Assembly: GCA_016191395.1 (NCBI GenBank)
Contig: JACPOS010000006.1
Coordinates: 1 to 64,000, forward strand
DNA length: 64,000 bases
Source of the DNA: Chloroflexota bacterium
GTDB taxonomy: Bacteria; Chloroflexota; Limnocylindria; Limnocylindrales; CSP1-4
Reading direction: 5' to 3'
The notes below the pieces were generated by a model. That model did not search any database and was not told the DNA's origin. It worked only from the letters and a program-made list of their open reading frames with translations. Below are positions 50,508 to 60,873 of the stretch, piece by piece; position 1 is the stretch's first letter, and each line of letters begins with the position of its first letter. Both the position numbers and the translations under genes were made by a program.

Positions 50508-50620
50508 CCGGGCAGGGTCGAGGGCGCCACGGCGCGGATCAAGCAAATATGCGTCAGGTTCGCGGAATCAGGAAGCCGCCGGTTTCCCGGCGGCTTCGGT
50601 GTCTCGAGAGGGGCGGCGGC

Positions 50621-51013
50621 TCAGTGCGCGCAGGAGCGAGCGGTGCCGGCGTCGTCCGCTGTCCGGAAGCTCGAGCCGCAGCCGCAGGCCGTGACCGCGT
50701 TCGGGTTGTTGACCGTGAAGCCGGCGCCCATGAGGGTGTCGACGTAATCGATCTCCGAGCCCTTGAGGAGCGGGATGCTCTGCCCGTCGACGTACACCTT
50801 GGTGCCGTTGACCTCGAGGATGTTGTCCTCCGGGGTGGGCTGGTCCTCCAGCATCATGCCGTAGCGGAAGCCGGAGCAGCCGCCGGAGTACACGTACACG
50901 CGCAGCCCGATGTTCGGGTTGGTCTCTTCCCTGGTGAGCTCGCGCAGCTTCGTGGCTGCGGCGTCGCTCAGGGAGAGCACCGTCGTGTCCAGGGCTGGCT
51001 GCTGTTCGATCAT
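50621..51013 (-). CDS. erpA: iron-sulfur cluster assembly accessory protein (ErpA/HesB/IscA family)
   Basis: LRVYVYSGGCSGFRYGMMLED ... VNNPNAVTACGCGSSF. Confidence 0.93.
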   Translation of the reverse strand: MIEQQPALDTTVLSLSDAAATKLRELTREETNPNIGLRVYVYSGGCSGFRYGMMLEDQPTPEDNILEVNGTKVYVDGQSIPLLKGSEIDYVDTLMGAGFTVNNPNAVTACGCGSSFRTADDAGTARSCAH

Positions 51014-51162
51014 CGAGTGGATCCCCTTCGAGGCGCGCGATTCGGTGTGGGCGGCATGAACTGGCGCAATCGTACGCAGCGCAACCGATTCCGACAACCA
51101 CCCGCGTCGAAATCGATCGTACCCGTCTCCCGCGGGGCGACGTTTCGGCGTCTGGGCTAAGG

Positions 51163-51849
51163 TTGGACGTGCCGCCCCTCAACCGCATTCGGAGGCCATT
51201 GGCCACGTCCGAGTCGACTCGAGCACGCCGCTTCGCCCTGCCGGACCTCGCTGACGAGCGCACCGGAGCGTCGATCGAGGCGTTCCTCGACGGCCCCGGT
51301 GTCCGTCGGGGACGAAAGATCTCGAGGGCGATTGCCGAGCCGCCGCAGGCCGACGGCGAGGCGTCGACGGCCCTCATGGCGCCGGCCGCCGCGCGGGTGC
51401 CGGGGCCACCACGGCAGTCCCCGGAGCTTCGGACGCTCCCCGGGCGACTCGAGTGGAACGCGGCCCTCGCACGCGAGAGCGTCCGCGCCGCCCGCTACGC
51501 GCGACCCGCCGCAGTCGCCATCGTGGAGCTCAAGCCGGATCGGCCCGGCGCGGACATCGATCCCTGGCTGCGCTCCATCGCCGGCCCCATCGCACGCGCC
51601 CTTCGCCAGGACTGCCGCGCGACCGACCTCGTCGCCCGGGTGGCCAGCACGCGCTTCCAGATGCTCCTCCCCGAGACGTCAGAGGAGGGCGCGGCGACGC
51701 TGGCCGAGCGCGTCGCGGAGCAGTGCCGGGCGTTGATCCAGTCGACCGGCGCACCCGTCGCGGTTCGCGTGTGCGTCGCCGGAACCGGCATTGACGACAC
51801 GCTGGACGAGGCTCTCGCGCACGCTCTGCGCATGATCGAGGCTGCCTGA
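51163..51849 (+). CDS. degenerate GGDEF-fold protein
   Basis: LEWNAALARESVRAARYARPAAVAIVEL ... IARALRQDCRATDLVARVASTRFQMLLPETSEEGAATLAERV. Confidence 0.7.
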   Translation: MDVPPLNRIRRPLATSESTRARRFALPDLADERTGASIEAFLDGPGVRRGRKISRAIAEPPQADGEASTALMAPAAARVPGPPRQSPELRTLPGRLEWNAALARESVRAARYARPAAVAIVELKPDRPGADIDPWLRSIAGPIARALRQDCRATDLVARVASTRFQMLLPETSEEGAATLAERVAEQCRALIQSTGAPVAVRVCVAGTGIDDTLDEALAHALRMIEAA

Positions 51850-51855
51850 CCGCCC

Positions 51856-51931
51856 CCACTTCGGAGTACCTTCGCACGTGACATTGCCGTCACGGACAAT
51901 AAGGTTGCGCTGGAACCCTAGTCCGAAGTGG
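51856..51931. repeat. 10-bp inverted repeat with nested hairpin
   Basis: CCACTTCGGA (51856-51865)/TCCGAAGTGG (51922-51931); inside it CGTGAC-ATTGCC-GTCACG (51877-51894). Confidence 0.6.
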
Positions 51932-51988
51932 TCGTCCTGTCGGGAGGCGACGATGCGCGCAAGGCTGGGGTGTACGTTCGGATCAGTT

Positions 51989-52130
51989 CTAACTCAGTTG
52001 AGCAAGGACCTCTACGGTGGGTGGTCCCTCATCGAGGCGGATCCAGTTGAGTCAGTCCCGAAGGTGGTTGAGGAGCTGAGGGCAGCCCGCAAGGCACTCG
52101 AAAGGATCGCTGCCGTAATGCAGGAGCCAG
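51989..52130 (+). repeat. 142-bp exact direct repeat, copy 1
   Basis: CTAACTCAGTTGAGCAAGGACCTC...GTAATGCAGGAGCCAG, identical to 53650-53791. Confidence 0.95.
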
Positions 52131-52259
52131 CCACAGATAAGCGGCCCTCCTCAGACCCGCCCTCGGCGCGTGGCCCACATCAAGGGTTCTGCCGGGTTGT
52201 GCTTCTGCAGAAACACGCCGACGGTTGCCCCCATCGTTCAACACATGGGAGGAAGATCA

Positions 52260-53111
52260 ATGAAACGACCCGGCGTAAGCTCCACCGTTGCCCTTGCCTT
52301 TGCCGCGACAGTCCTAGTTGCCCCAGCACCGACCCTCGCGGCCGAGGGTCCGGTCGGGCTGTCGTCGGCCCAAGTGTCCAGCCTCCTCGACTCGATGCCG
52401 GCGGATGAAAGGGCGATACGTTCCTCCGAGCTCTTGGGCGGCAGCCGCGTCCTGCTCGGCTATGTGCAGATGTGGGTCGCACCCGACGGTTCCGGCTCGA
52501 AGCAATCCGTGACCACGACGTCCGGGACGCGGACAACCACAAGCTCGAGGTCGAAGCTCAGCGGGAAGTCCGCGACGGATGGGGTCTCGACATCGGGCTT
52601 TGGGGAGTTCGTCTACAACGGCCTCTACATCTCAATTTCGGTGGAGTGGGACTCGTCCATTCGTTCGGAGTACCGGTATCCGGTGACGGCATACTTCGAC
52701 TGGCAGGGCACCGGTCAACCTTGGAATGGCCGTACGGGAACCGACGGTCTGGCCGTGTACTGGGGGAACCAACTGGCTTTGCTGGGTGACTTTTTCTGGG
52801 GCAAGTATCGAGACGGCTCGAACCTCCAGAACCTGTCCCGGTCGTCGGCGCCGCCAAACCAGGGCGTCGGCTGGAAGTTCTGGGAAGCGAAAGCCAACTC
52901 TCCTTTCGGCTCGATCGCCGACTATGGCTACATGAACGTGACCGCGGCGCGAGCAAACTTCACCAATTTCATCACCAACTTCACGGTGGAATACATCCAC
53001 ACCTGGGCGACCAACAACTACACGTTCCTATGGGGCGCCGGACCGTCAGTTTCCTTCACCCCGTCGTCGAGCTCCGAGTCAATCAACGCATCGGCCAGTA
53101 TTCGAACATGA
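52260..53111 (+). CDS. secreted protein of unknown function
   Basis: 283 aa; MKRPGVSSTVALAFAATVLVAPAPTLAAEG signal peptide; Trp/Tyr-rich beta-like body. Confidence 0.8.
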   Translation: MKRPGVSSTVALAFAATVLVAPAPTLAAEGPVGLSSAQVSSLLDSMPADERAIRSSELLGGSRVLLGYVQMWVAPDGSGSKQSVTTTSGTRTTTSSRSKLSGKSATDGVSTSGFGEFVYNGLYISISVEWDSSIRSEYRYPVTAYFDWQGTGQPWNGRTGTDGLAVYWGNQLALLGDFFWGKYRDGSNLQNLSRSSAPPNQGVGWKFWEAKANSPFGSIADYGYMNVTAARANFTNFITNFTVEYIHTWATNNYTFLWGAGPSVSFTPSSSSESINASASIRT

Positions 53112-53554
53112 GGCGCTTGATTATCGGCGCGATCGCGCTCGTGCTGTCCGGCTGCACCCTCTTCCCCACGCCTTCGCCGCCGCCGCCGGTCCTGCTTGTG
53201 TCGGTCGATACCCCCGACGGAACGATCGGGGTCTTCAAGAACGAGCGTGGAGTCCATCTGTGGCTGGTCAATCAGGACACTGGCGCGCAGAAGGTGACGC
53301 CGACTCCAACCGTCCACCTCTTCACGTTGGGTGGAGAGACCGGTCGCACCTACAATTCGTTCGTGTTCGGGGCGGCTCCACCCGGGGCAGCCAGGGTTGA
53401 ACTGGCAGGTCTCCAGGCCATCGGCGGTGAGGTGAAGGGCGGGGTCTACATACTCGCCCTCCGCGACAAGAGCATTCTTCCGACCCAACTCAACTGGAAG
53501 TTCGTGACTGAATTCGGTGCCGTCGTGGTGCAAGGCTCGAACATCACGGACTAG
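53108..53554 (+). CDS. predicted lipoprotein of unknown function
   Basis: MRRLIIGAIALVLSGCTLFP lipobox; 4-bp ATGA overlap with upstream gene. Confidence 0.8.
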   Translation: MRRLIIGAIALVLSGCTLFPTPSPPPPVLLVSVDTPDGTIGVFKNERGVHLWLVNQDTGAQKVTPTPTVHLFTLGGETGRTYNSFVFGAAPPGAARVELAGLQAIGGEVKGGVYILALRDKSILPTQLNWKFVTEFGAVVVQGSNITD

Positions 53555-53649
53555 AGCAACGTTGAACGGGCGGCCCGGCTCCAATGAGCGGGTCGCCCTC
53601 ATACGCACGAGGCGGTCGGCGGAGATCACCTAGGAGGCCGTTCCCGTTC

Positions 53650-53791
53650 CTAACTCAGTTGAGCAAGGACCTCTACGGTGGGTGGTCCCTCATCGAGGCG
53701 GATCCAGTTGAGTCAGTCCCGAAGGTGGTTGAGGAGCTGAGGGCAGCCCGCAAGGCACTCGAAAGGATCGCTGCCGTAATGCAGGAGCCAG
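53650..53791 (+). repeat. 142-bp exact direct repeat, copy 2
   Basis: Identical to 51989-52130 by direct reading. Confidence 0.95.
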
Positions 53792-54075
53792 GATCAGACG
53801 CCTCCCGCAGCATGAGATCGGGGCGGATTGACGCGCGGGCCTGTGACCTTCACCAACGCTATGTGAGCCGAGGGTTTCTGTCGCGTAGCCACCTGGTGAA
53901 TGCTGGTCACTGGCAATCGGACCGTCGGGCGGGAGCGCACGCTCAGAAGGCCACCAATTGCATGGCCAAGGGCTGCCTAGATAGTCGCCAAACGACTTGA
54001 TGGCGGGAAGTTGGTGACGAGTATTCGTCCGGGGCATAGACGGCAGGAATCGCGAGCCGGGGTCTCGGCCCGAGA

Positions 54076-55317
<1,242 letters not shown>

Positions 55318-55339
55318 CGTGCGTTACCCCAGGCCGGCC

Positions 55340-55963
55340 TCAGGGCAGCTTCGAGAAGACCTCGTTCAGCTGCGCGTCGGTGATCGCCTCGCCACCAACC
55401 GCGAAGACGACGTCCTGGGCTGCGTACACATAGCTCGTGCCGGAGTCGTCGTTCGGGACGACCTTCTTCACCGACTTGCCGCTGATGGTCACGGTCGTGA
55501 TCGCGGCCTCGTTCAGCTGCCCGTAGGCATCGAACAGGGCCTTGAACGTCTTGTCACCCGGGACGCCGGCCACCTTGAAGCCGATGATCGTGACGCCGGC
55601 GGCACCGCCGTACGCGACGCTCATGTCGGCCGGGGTCTTGCCGACCGCGGTCAGCATCGCCTCCAGCTCCGGAGCCGAGCCGATCCCCATGAACTCCTGG
55701 CCCGAGACGCTGAGGATGGACACCGTCTCGGTGCCGATCGTCTTCGGGAACAGGTCCTCCAGCTTCTTGTCCGCGTGGAAGGACGAGGTGTCGAAGGACG
55801 GCTGGCCCGCGCTCGTCGCGCCGGGGGCCTGCGTGGCGGGCGCCTGCGTGGCGGGCGCCTGCGTCGCCGGCGCGGTCGTGGCGGTCCCACTGCCGCATGC
55901 GGCAACAACGACGGCGAGAGCGGCGAGAGCGGCAAGCGGGCCGGCTGCGGTTCGTGCGGTCAT
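55340..55963 (-). CDS. lipoprotein with APATQ repeat linker, unknown function
   Basis: VVVAACGSG lipobox; APATQAPATQAPATQ linker. Confidence 0.78.
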   Translation of the reverse strand: MTARTAAGPLAALAALAVVVAACGSGTATTAPATQAPATQAPATQAPGATSAGQPSFDTSSFHADKKLEDLFPKTIGTETVSILSVSGQEFMGIGSAPELEAMLTAVGKTPADMSVAYGGAAGVTIIGFKVAGVPGDKTFKALFDAYGQLNEAAITTVTISGKSVKKVVPNDDSGTSYVYAAQDVVFAVGGEAITDAQLNEVFSKLP

Positions 55964-56019
55964 GGGGTCCCTCCGGTGTCCGAGTTCGAGGAGCGTTCGT
56001 GCGGATCGTACGCGAGGCT

Positions 56020-57219
56020 TCACATCGCCGCTCTCGCCGCGCGAAGCAGGGGCAGCGCGGGACGGAACGTGTCCGCATCCTCGTCACTGAGCGCGTCGAG
56101 CATGACGACGACCTCGTGGACGCCGGTCCTGGCGGCCCACTCGAACGGACCAAACGGGTGGCTTGCGCCGAGCCGCATCGCGCGATCGATGTCATCGGGG
56201 CTCGCGACGCCGTCACCCGCGGCGCGATAGGCCTCGTTGACGATCGCCAGGACCACGCGCTCCGCCAGCGCCGAGGGATCGAGCGGCGGCGCCTGGCCAG
56301 CCCCGTTGCGAATCTCGCCCGCGAACCGCGCCGCGGGCCCGGTGAAGCGACCTTCGGCGTACCGGTAGAAGCCCTCGCCGCTCTTGCGGCCGAGGCGACC
56401 GGCCGCGACGAGCTGCTCCTGGATCGGCGAGGGCCGGAACCGCGGTGGCCGCCCGAACGCCTCGAAGAGGCCGCGGGCGGCGGCGAGATTCACGTCGATG
56501 CCGATCAGGTCCATGAGCGCGAACGGGCCCATCGGGAAGCCGGCCTCGACGAGCGCACGATCGATCGTCTCGATCGACCCGGAACCGGATCGCAGGAGGC
56601 GCAACGATTCCAGCGTGAACGGCCGGTTCACCCTGTTCACGATGAACCCCGGGGCATCTGTGACCCGGATTGCCGTCTTGCCCCAGCCCTCGACGATGCT
56701 CGCCGCCTGCTCCACCGCCCACGGTGCGCTCCGCAGTCCCGCGACGACCTCGACGAGCGGCAGCACCGGCGCCGGATTGAAGAAGTGGAGACCCACCACG
56801 CGCTCCGGCCGGCCGACCTGCTCGGCGATCTTCGTGACCGAGAGGGCACTCGTGTTCGTGGCCAGGATCGTGTCGTCGGCCGCGGCATCATCGAGCTCCG
56901 CGAACACCGCCCGCTTCAGCTCGAGGTCCTCCAGTGCGGCCTCGATGACGAGCTGGACGCCATCGGTCGCCTCCGCCGGCGTGCCCGCGATGCCGAGGCG
57001 GGCCAGATAGCCGGCAACGAAGCCGTCCCGCTGGGCGGGGTCCGGGACGGCTTTCGCCGAGCGCCGGGTGAGGCCGTCCGCGATGCGGCGTCGTGCCGCA
57101 TCCAGCGCACCCGGAATAGGGTCGGTGAGCACCACGTCCCAGCCGCCCTCGAGGGCCACCTGCGCGATGCCCGCGCCCATCGTCCCGACGCCGATCACGG
57201 CGAGCCTAGCGCGGTCCAT
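56020..57219 (-). CDS. 3-hydroxyacyl-CoA dehydrogenase (PaaH/3-hydroxybutyryl-CoA dehydrogenase-like)
   Basis: VIGVGTMGAGIAQVALEGGWDVVLTD, ATNTSALSVTKIA, GLHFFNPAPVLPLVEVV, FIVNRVNRPF. Confidence 0.95.
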   Translation of the reverse strand: MDRARLAVIGVGTMGAGIAQVALEGGWDVVLTDPIPGALDAARRRIADGLTRRSAKAVPDPAQRDGFVAGYLARLGIAGTPAEATDGVQLVIEAALEDLELKRAVFAELDDAAADDTILATNTSALSVTKIAEQVGRPERVVGLHFFNPAPVLPLVEVVAGLRSAPWAVEQAASIVEGWGKTAIRVTDAPGFIVNRVNRPFTLESLRLLRSGSGSIETIDRALVEAGFPMGPFALMDLIGIDVNLAAARGLFEAFGRPPRFRPSPIQEQLVAAGRLGRKSGEGFYRYAEGRFTGPAARFAGEIRNGAGQAPPLDPSALAERVVLAIVNEAYRAAGDGVASPDDIDRAMRLGASHPFGPFEWAARTGVHEVVVMLDALSDEDADTFRPALPLLRAARAAM

Positions 57220-57315
57220 CCGCAGACGGTACCCCGTCTCCGGCCGCGGGAGGCGCGTTTCAGGCGGGTGCCACGCTGAGAGCCGATGCTCGCCGACGCC
57301 GAGGACCAGGGCCGG

Positions 57316-57350
57316 CTATATCGTACGCAGTATAGTGTATGGCGATATAG
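57316..57350. promoter_or_regulatory. AT-rich inverted repeat upstream of MBL-fold gene, candidate operator
   Basis: CTATATCG-N19-CGATATAG, perfect 8-bp arms. Confidence 0.65.
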
Positions 57351-57366
57351 GAGACGGAGGCGCATC

Positions 57367-58233
57367 ATGCGCGCCGATGGACGACCACGGGTGAGCACGC
57401 CCTCTTCGCCTCGTCCCGGCGAGCCCGGCGGGCCATGGCTGGAGCTCGCGGATCGGGTCTTCACGAAGCGCTACGTCTTCTACGACCAGCAGATCGGCGT
57501 GGTCCTCGGCGACGGCGAGGCGCTCGTCATCGACACGCGGCTGACGCATCGCCAGGGCCGCGAGATCCTCGAGGACCTCCGCGCGATCACGACTGATCCT
57601 GTCTCGATCGTCGTGAACACCCACTGGCACAACGACCACTCGTTCGGGAATCACGTCTTCCGCCCGACGACGATCTGGGGCCACCGGCGGACGCCGCCCA
57701 TGCTCCTCGAACGCGGTCCAGGATCGCGGACGTCGGCGTCGGAGCGGATGCCGGGCCTCGCGGCGGACCTCGGCGAGGTCGTCCTCGACCCGCCCGACCG
57801 CGTCTTCGAGGAGACCGCGAGGATCGAGGTCGGCGGTCGCCGCGTCGAGCTGCGGTATCTCGGACGCGGCCACACGGACACGGACATCGTGATCGAGGTC
57901 CCGGACGCCGCCGTGCTCTTCGCCGGCGACCTGCTGGAGGCGGGCGCGACCCCGTACTTCGGCGACGGCTACCCGCTGGACTGGCCGGAGACCGCGTCGC
58001 GCGTCCTGGAGCTGGTGCGCGGGCCCGTCGTGCCCGGACACGGGGCAGTCGGCGACCGCGCGTTCGTCGAGGACCAGCTGACCGCGTTCCTCGCCATCGC
58101 CCGGCTCGGACGGGAGGTCCACGAAGGCCGGATAACGTTCGAGGACGCGGTGGCGGCGTCGCCGTTCGATGCGAAGACGTCCGTCGAACCCCTGGAGCGC
58201 ACGCTCGCGCAGCTCCGAGGCGAGCTGGGCTGA
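57367..58233 (+). CDS. MBL-fold metallo-hydrolase
   Basis: VVNTHWHNDHSFGN, YLGRGHTDTDIVI, VVPGHGAV. Confidence 0.92.
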   Translation: MRADGRPRVSTPSSPRPGEPGGPWLELADRVFTKRYVFYDQQIGVVLGDGEALVIDTRLTHRQGREILEDLRAITTDPVSIVVNTHWHNDHSFGNHVFRPTTIWGHRRTPPMLLERGPGSRTSASERMPGLAADLGEVVLDPPDRVFEETARIEVGGRRVELRYLGRGHTDTDIVIEVPDAAVLFAGDLLEAGATPYFGDGYPLDWPETASRVLELVRGPVVPGHGAVGDRAFVEDQLTAFLAIARLGREVHEGRITFEDAVAASPFDAKTSVEPLERTLAQLRGELG

Positions 58234-58236
58234 GCC

Positions 58237-58758
58237 TCAGACGGGCTTGAACGCCTCGAACGCCTGCAGGCAATCCGGGCAGTGGCGGATGGACCGGCAC
58301 TGCGTGGGCCCGAAGACGTTCTCCAGCGTCGTCCGCAGGGAGCCGCACCAGGGGCAGGCGACGGGGGCGGCCGCGGCGTCGAGCATCGGCAGGCCGCGAC
58401 CCGGGCGACTGGGTGGTGGCGGCGCGAAGCCGGAGCCACGGAGCTTCTCGCGGCCCGCAGGCGTGATGCGGTCGGACGACCACGGCGTCGCGAAGGAGAC
58501 CTCGACGCGCACGGCCCGGCCGAACTCGCGGCCGAGGCCCGCCAGGCCCGCGGTCGCGGCGTCGCGGATCACCTCGAGTGCCGGGCAGCCCACGAAGGTG
58601 GGCAGGAGCTCCACCTCGATCGCGTCCGGCCGAACGTCGATCGCGCCGATCATCCCCAGCTCCACGATGGAGACCGTCGGGATCTCCGGGTCGGCGACGC
58701 CATCGAGGGCGGCCGTGACGAGGCTCGCCGTGAGTGCGCGCGGTGCGGCCATCACCAT
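58237..58758 (-). CDS. paaD: phenylacetyl-CoA epoxidase-associated protein PaaD (MIP18-like plus zinc-binding)
   Basis: LDGVADPEIPTVSIVELGMI ... LPTFVGCPALEVI ... CPWCGSLRTTLENVFGPTQCRSIRHCPDCLQAFEAFKPV. Confidence 0.94.
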   Translation of the reverse strand: MVMAAPRALTASLVTAALDGVADPEIPTVSIVELGMIGAIDVRPDAIEVELLPTFVGCPALEVIRDAATAGLAGLGREFGRAVRVEVSFATPWSSDRITPAGREKLRGSGFAPPPPSRPGRGLPMLDAAAAPVACPWCGSLRTTLENVFGPTQCRSIRHCPDCLQAFEAFKPV

Positions 58759-59531
58759 GTCGCGCCGTCCTCCGACCGGCGGACGGCGGTGAACTCGCCC
58801 CAGAGCCAGCGGAAGCTCTCCGAGTGACCCTCGCGCCCGTCGGCCGGCGGCGGCGCATGCGGCGGGAGGGCAAGCCCGAGGGGCACGAGCACGGTCGTCA
58901 TGTCGGCGCGCCATGCCGCATCCGCCTCAGCGAGCGTCCGCGTGAGGATCCCCGCCTCGATGAGCGCCCGCTCGCCGGCGAGCGGGGTGAACACGCTCGA
59001 CGCGTCCGGGCCAAGGGCGGCCAGGGCCGCCTCGAGCCGGCGGCGCGGCACGGGACCGCCGCGAGCCAGCCGATCGATCCACGCCACGAGGTGCATCCGG
59101 TGATAGCGCTCCTCGCGACGGAGCTTCTCGACGAGGTCCGCCAGTGGCCGGTACCCGGTCCCGATGGACGCGAGCCTCGCCTCGTCGGCCAGCTCGTACA
59201 CGAAGCGTCGCGCGATGGTGTCCGCCCAGTCGCCCCGGGCGTGGTCGAGGAGGCGGGCGTGGCGGTACTCGTGGGGCTCCCGGTCGTACGCCAGCGCGTC
59301 CTCGTCACGGCCGTCTGCCAGCACGCCGGCGAGCAGCTGGTACAGGGCGCGTGCGTGGCCGAGCTCGTCCTGGGAGATGGAGCTGATCGCGACGTCCTCC
59401 TCGAGGAGCGGCGCGATGCCGGTCCACTCGGAATCCGTGAAACCGCTCACGAACTCGTCGTCTGCCGTCGTGAGGAGGAGCTCCGCCAGCGCCGCCCGGG
59501 TCCCGGGCGCGATCGCGGCCGCGACGCTCAC
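58752..59531 (-). CDS. paaC: phenylacetyl-CoA epoxidase subunit PaaC
   Basis: LEEDVAISSISQDELGHARALYQLLAG; operon context; GTG start. Confidence 0.93.
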   Translation of the reverse strand: MSVAAAIAPGTRAALAELLLTTADDEFVSGFTDSEWTGIAPLLEEDVAISSISQDELGHARALYQLLAGVLADGRDEDALAYDREPHEYRHARLLDHARGDWADTIARRFVYELADEARLASIGTGYRPLADLVEKLRREERYHRMHLVAWIDRLARGGPVPRRRLEAALAALGPDASSVFTPLAGERALIEAGILTRTLAEADAAWRADMTTVLVPLGLALPPHAPPPADGREGHSESFRWLWGEFTAVRRSEDGATW

Positions 59532-59884
59532 GCCTCGCCCTCGGTACGGCGCCCGCCCGTTCGGTCGTGGCCGGTCGCTCGAGCGGGGGGCTTGACCGTG
59601 CCGGCCCGCGCTCGCGCCGCGGTCAGCTTGTCGCGCATCACGTAGCCGCCCGGCTTCTTGAACGAGCGATCCAGGGGCGGATTGAGGAGGTCCTCGTCCT
59701 CGAGGACCACGATGTCCGCACGGCGGACGACCCACAGCCGGGTGCTCTCGTTGCGCCGGGAGAACATCTCGCGTGCGTAGTGGAGCGCGAGCTCCGGGTC
59801 GGGCGCGAGCACGTTGCCGCCGTGGCGCATCGGGTCCCCGTCCTTCGCCTGCTGGAAGACCTCATAGGCCTCGAGCTCGCCCAT
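59528..59884 (-). CDS. paaB: phenylacetyl-CoA epoxidase subunit PaaB
   Basis: YEVFQQAKDGDPMRHGGNVLAPDPELALHYAREMFSRRNESTRLWVVRR. Confidence 0.95.
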   Translation of the reverse strand: MGELEAYEVFQQAKDGDPMRHGGNVLAPDPELALHYAREMFSRRNESTRLWVVRRADIVVLEDEDLLNPPLDRSFKKPGGYVMRDKLTAARARAGTVKPPARATGHDRTGGRRTEGEA

Positions 59885-60873
59885 CAGGCGGCCGCGGGTG
59901 CGGCGGCCAGGATCGAATCGCGCACCCAGCGCGTGTCCTCGCGGTTCAGCCGGCGGAACTCCAGCCGCTCCTGCGATCGAGGGCCATGTCCGGTGACGAC
60001 CGAGCGCAGCTCGTCCCAGTCGGGCTCGGTGTAGCTCCAGACCTTCGTCTCCTCGTCGAGGCGCAGGTCCGGATCCGGGATCACGAGCCCGAGCTCCAGG
60101 AGGCGCGGGACGTAGATCGTCAGGAACTCCTGGCGCAGCTCCTCCGAGGTCTTCGCCTTGATCCGCCAATGCAGGTCGCGGTCCTTCGCCCGGTCGCCCC
60201 GCGGGCCGTGCATCTGCATCAGCGGCCCCCACCAGCGATCGAGCGCCTCCTGGACGAGCACCCGCTGCGAATCGGTTCCGTTCATCAGGGTCACCACCAC
60301 GTCACGCCCGTGCATGATGTGAACCGACTCCTCCCAGCAGATCTTCTGCATCGTCCGCGCGTACGGGGCGTAGCTGGAGTCGCGCAGGGCCTGCTGGGCC
60401 ACGATGGCCGCCGCGTCCACCAGCCAGGCGATGATCCCGATGTCGCCCCAGCTTTTCGTCGGGTAGTGGAAGACGTTGTGGAACTTCGTCCTGCCGGCGA
60501 TCAGGTCCTCCAGCATCGCCTCGCGCGGCTTGCCGAGGTCCTCGGCCACGCGGTAGAGCAGCTGTGCGTGCCCGACCTCGTCCTGGACCTTTGCCGTCAG
60601 GGCCAGCTTCCGGCGCAGCGTTGGTGCCCGCATGATCCATTCGCGCTCCGGCAGCACGCCCATGAGCTCGCTGTTGGCGTGCATCTCCACGAAGCGCAGG
60701 ACGGCCGTCCGGTACTCGTCCGGCATCCAGTCGGTCGGCTCGATCTTGCCGCCGGCGGTCACGTGTGCCTCGAAGTGCGCATATCGCTCGTCGTTCGGCA
60801 GGTCGTCGTTCCACGGCCGCTCGCTGCGCTGGCGGACGGGCAGGACGGGATCGAGCGCGAGCGGGTCGGTCAT
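59884..60873 (-). CDS. paaA: phenylacetyl-CoA epoxidase subunit PaaA
   Basis: KVQDEVGHAQLLYRVAEDLGKPREAML ... CWEESVHIMHGRDVVV. Confidence 0.96.
   Translation of the reverse strand: MTDPLALDPVLPVRQRSERPWNDDLPNDERYAHFEAHVTAGGKIEPTDWMPDEYRTAVLRFVEMHANSELMGVLPEREWIMRAPTLRRKLALTAKVQDEVGHAQLLYRVAEDLGKPREAMLEDLIAGRTKFHNVFHYPTKSWGDIGIIAWLVDAAAIVAQQALRDSSYAPYARTMQKICWEESVHIMHGRDVVVTLMNGTDSQRVLVQEALDRWWGPLMQMHGPRGDRAKDRDLHWRIKAKTSEELRQEFLTIYVPRLLELGLVIPDPDLRLDEETKVWSYTEPDWDELRSVVTGHGPRSQERLEFRRLNREDTRWVRDSILAAAPAAA

Noticed and set aside
51989-53791. Integron attC-type gene cassette
   Set aside because: The repeat starts near TAACTCAGTTGAGC, which superficially recalls RYYYAAC/GTTRRRY, but the two motifs are only a few bases apart, the far end lacks a matching site, and the repeat is not palindromic. 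Direct duplication is the better description.
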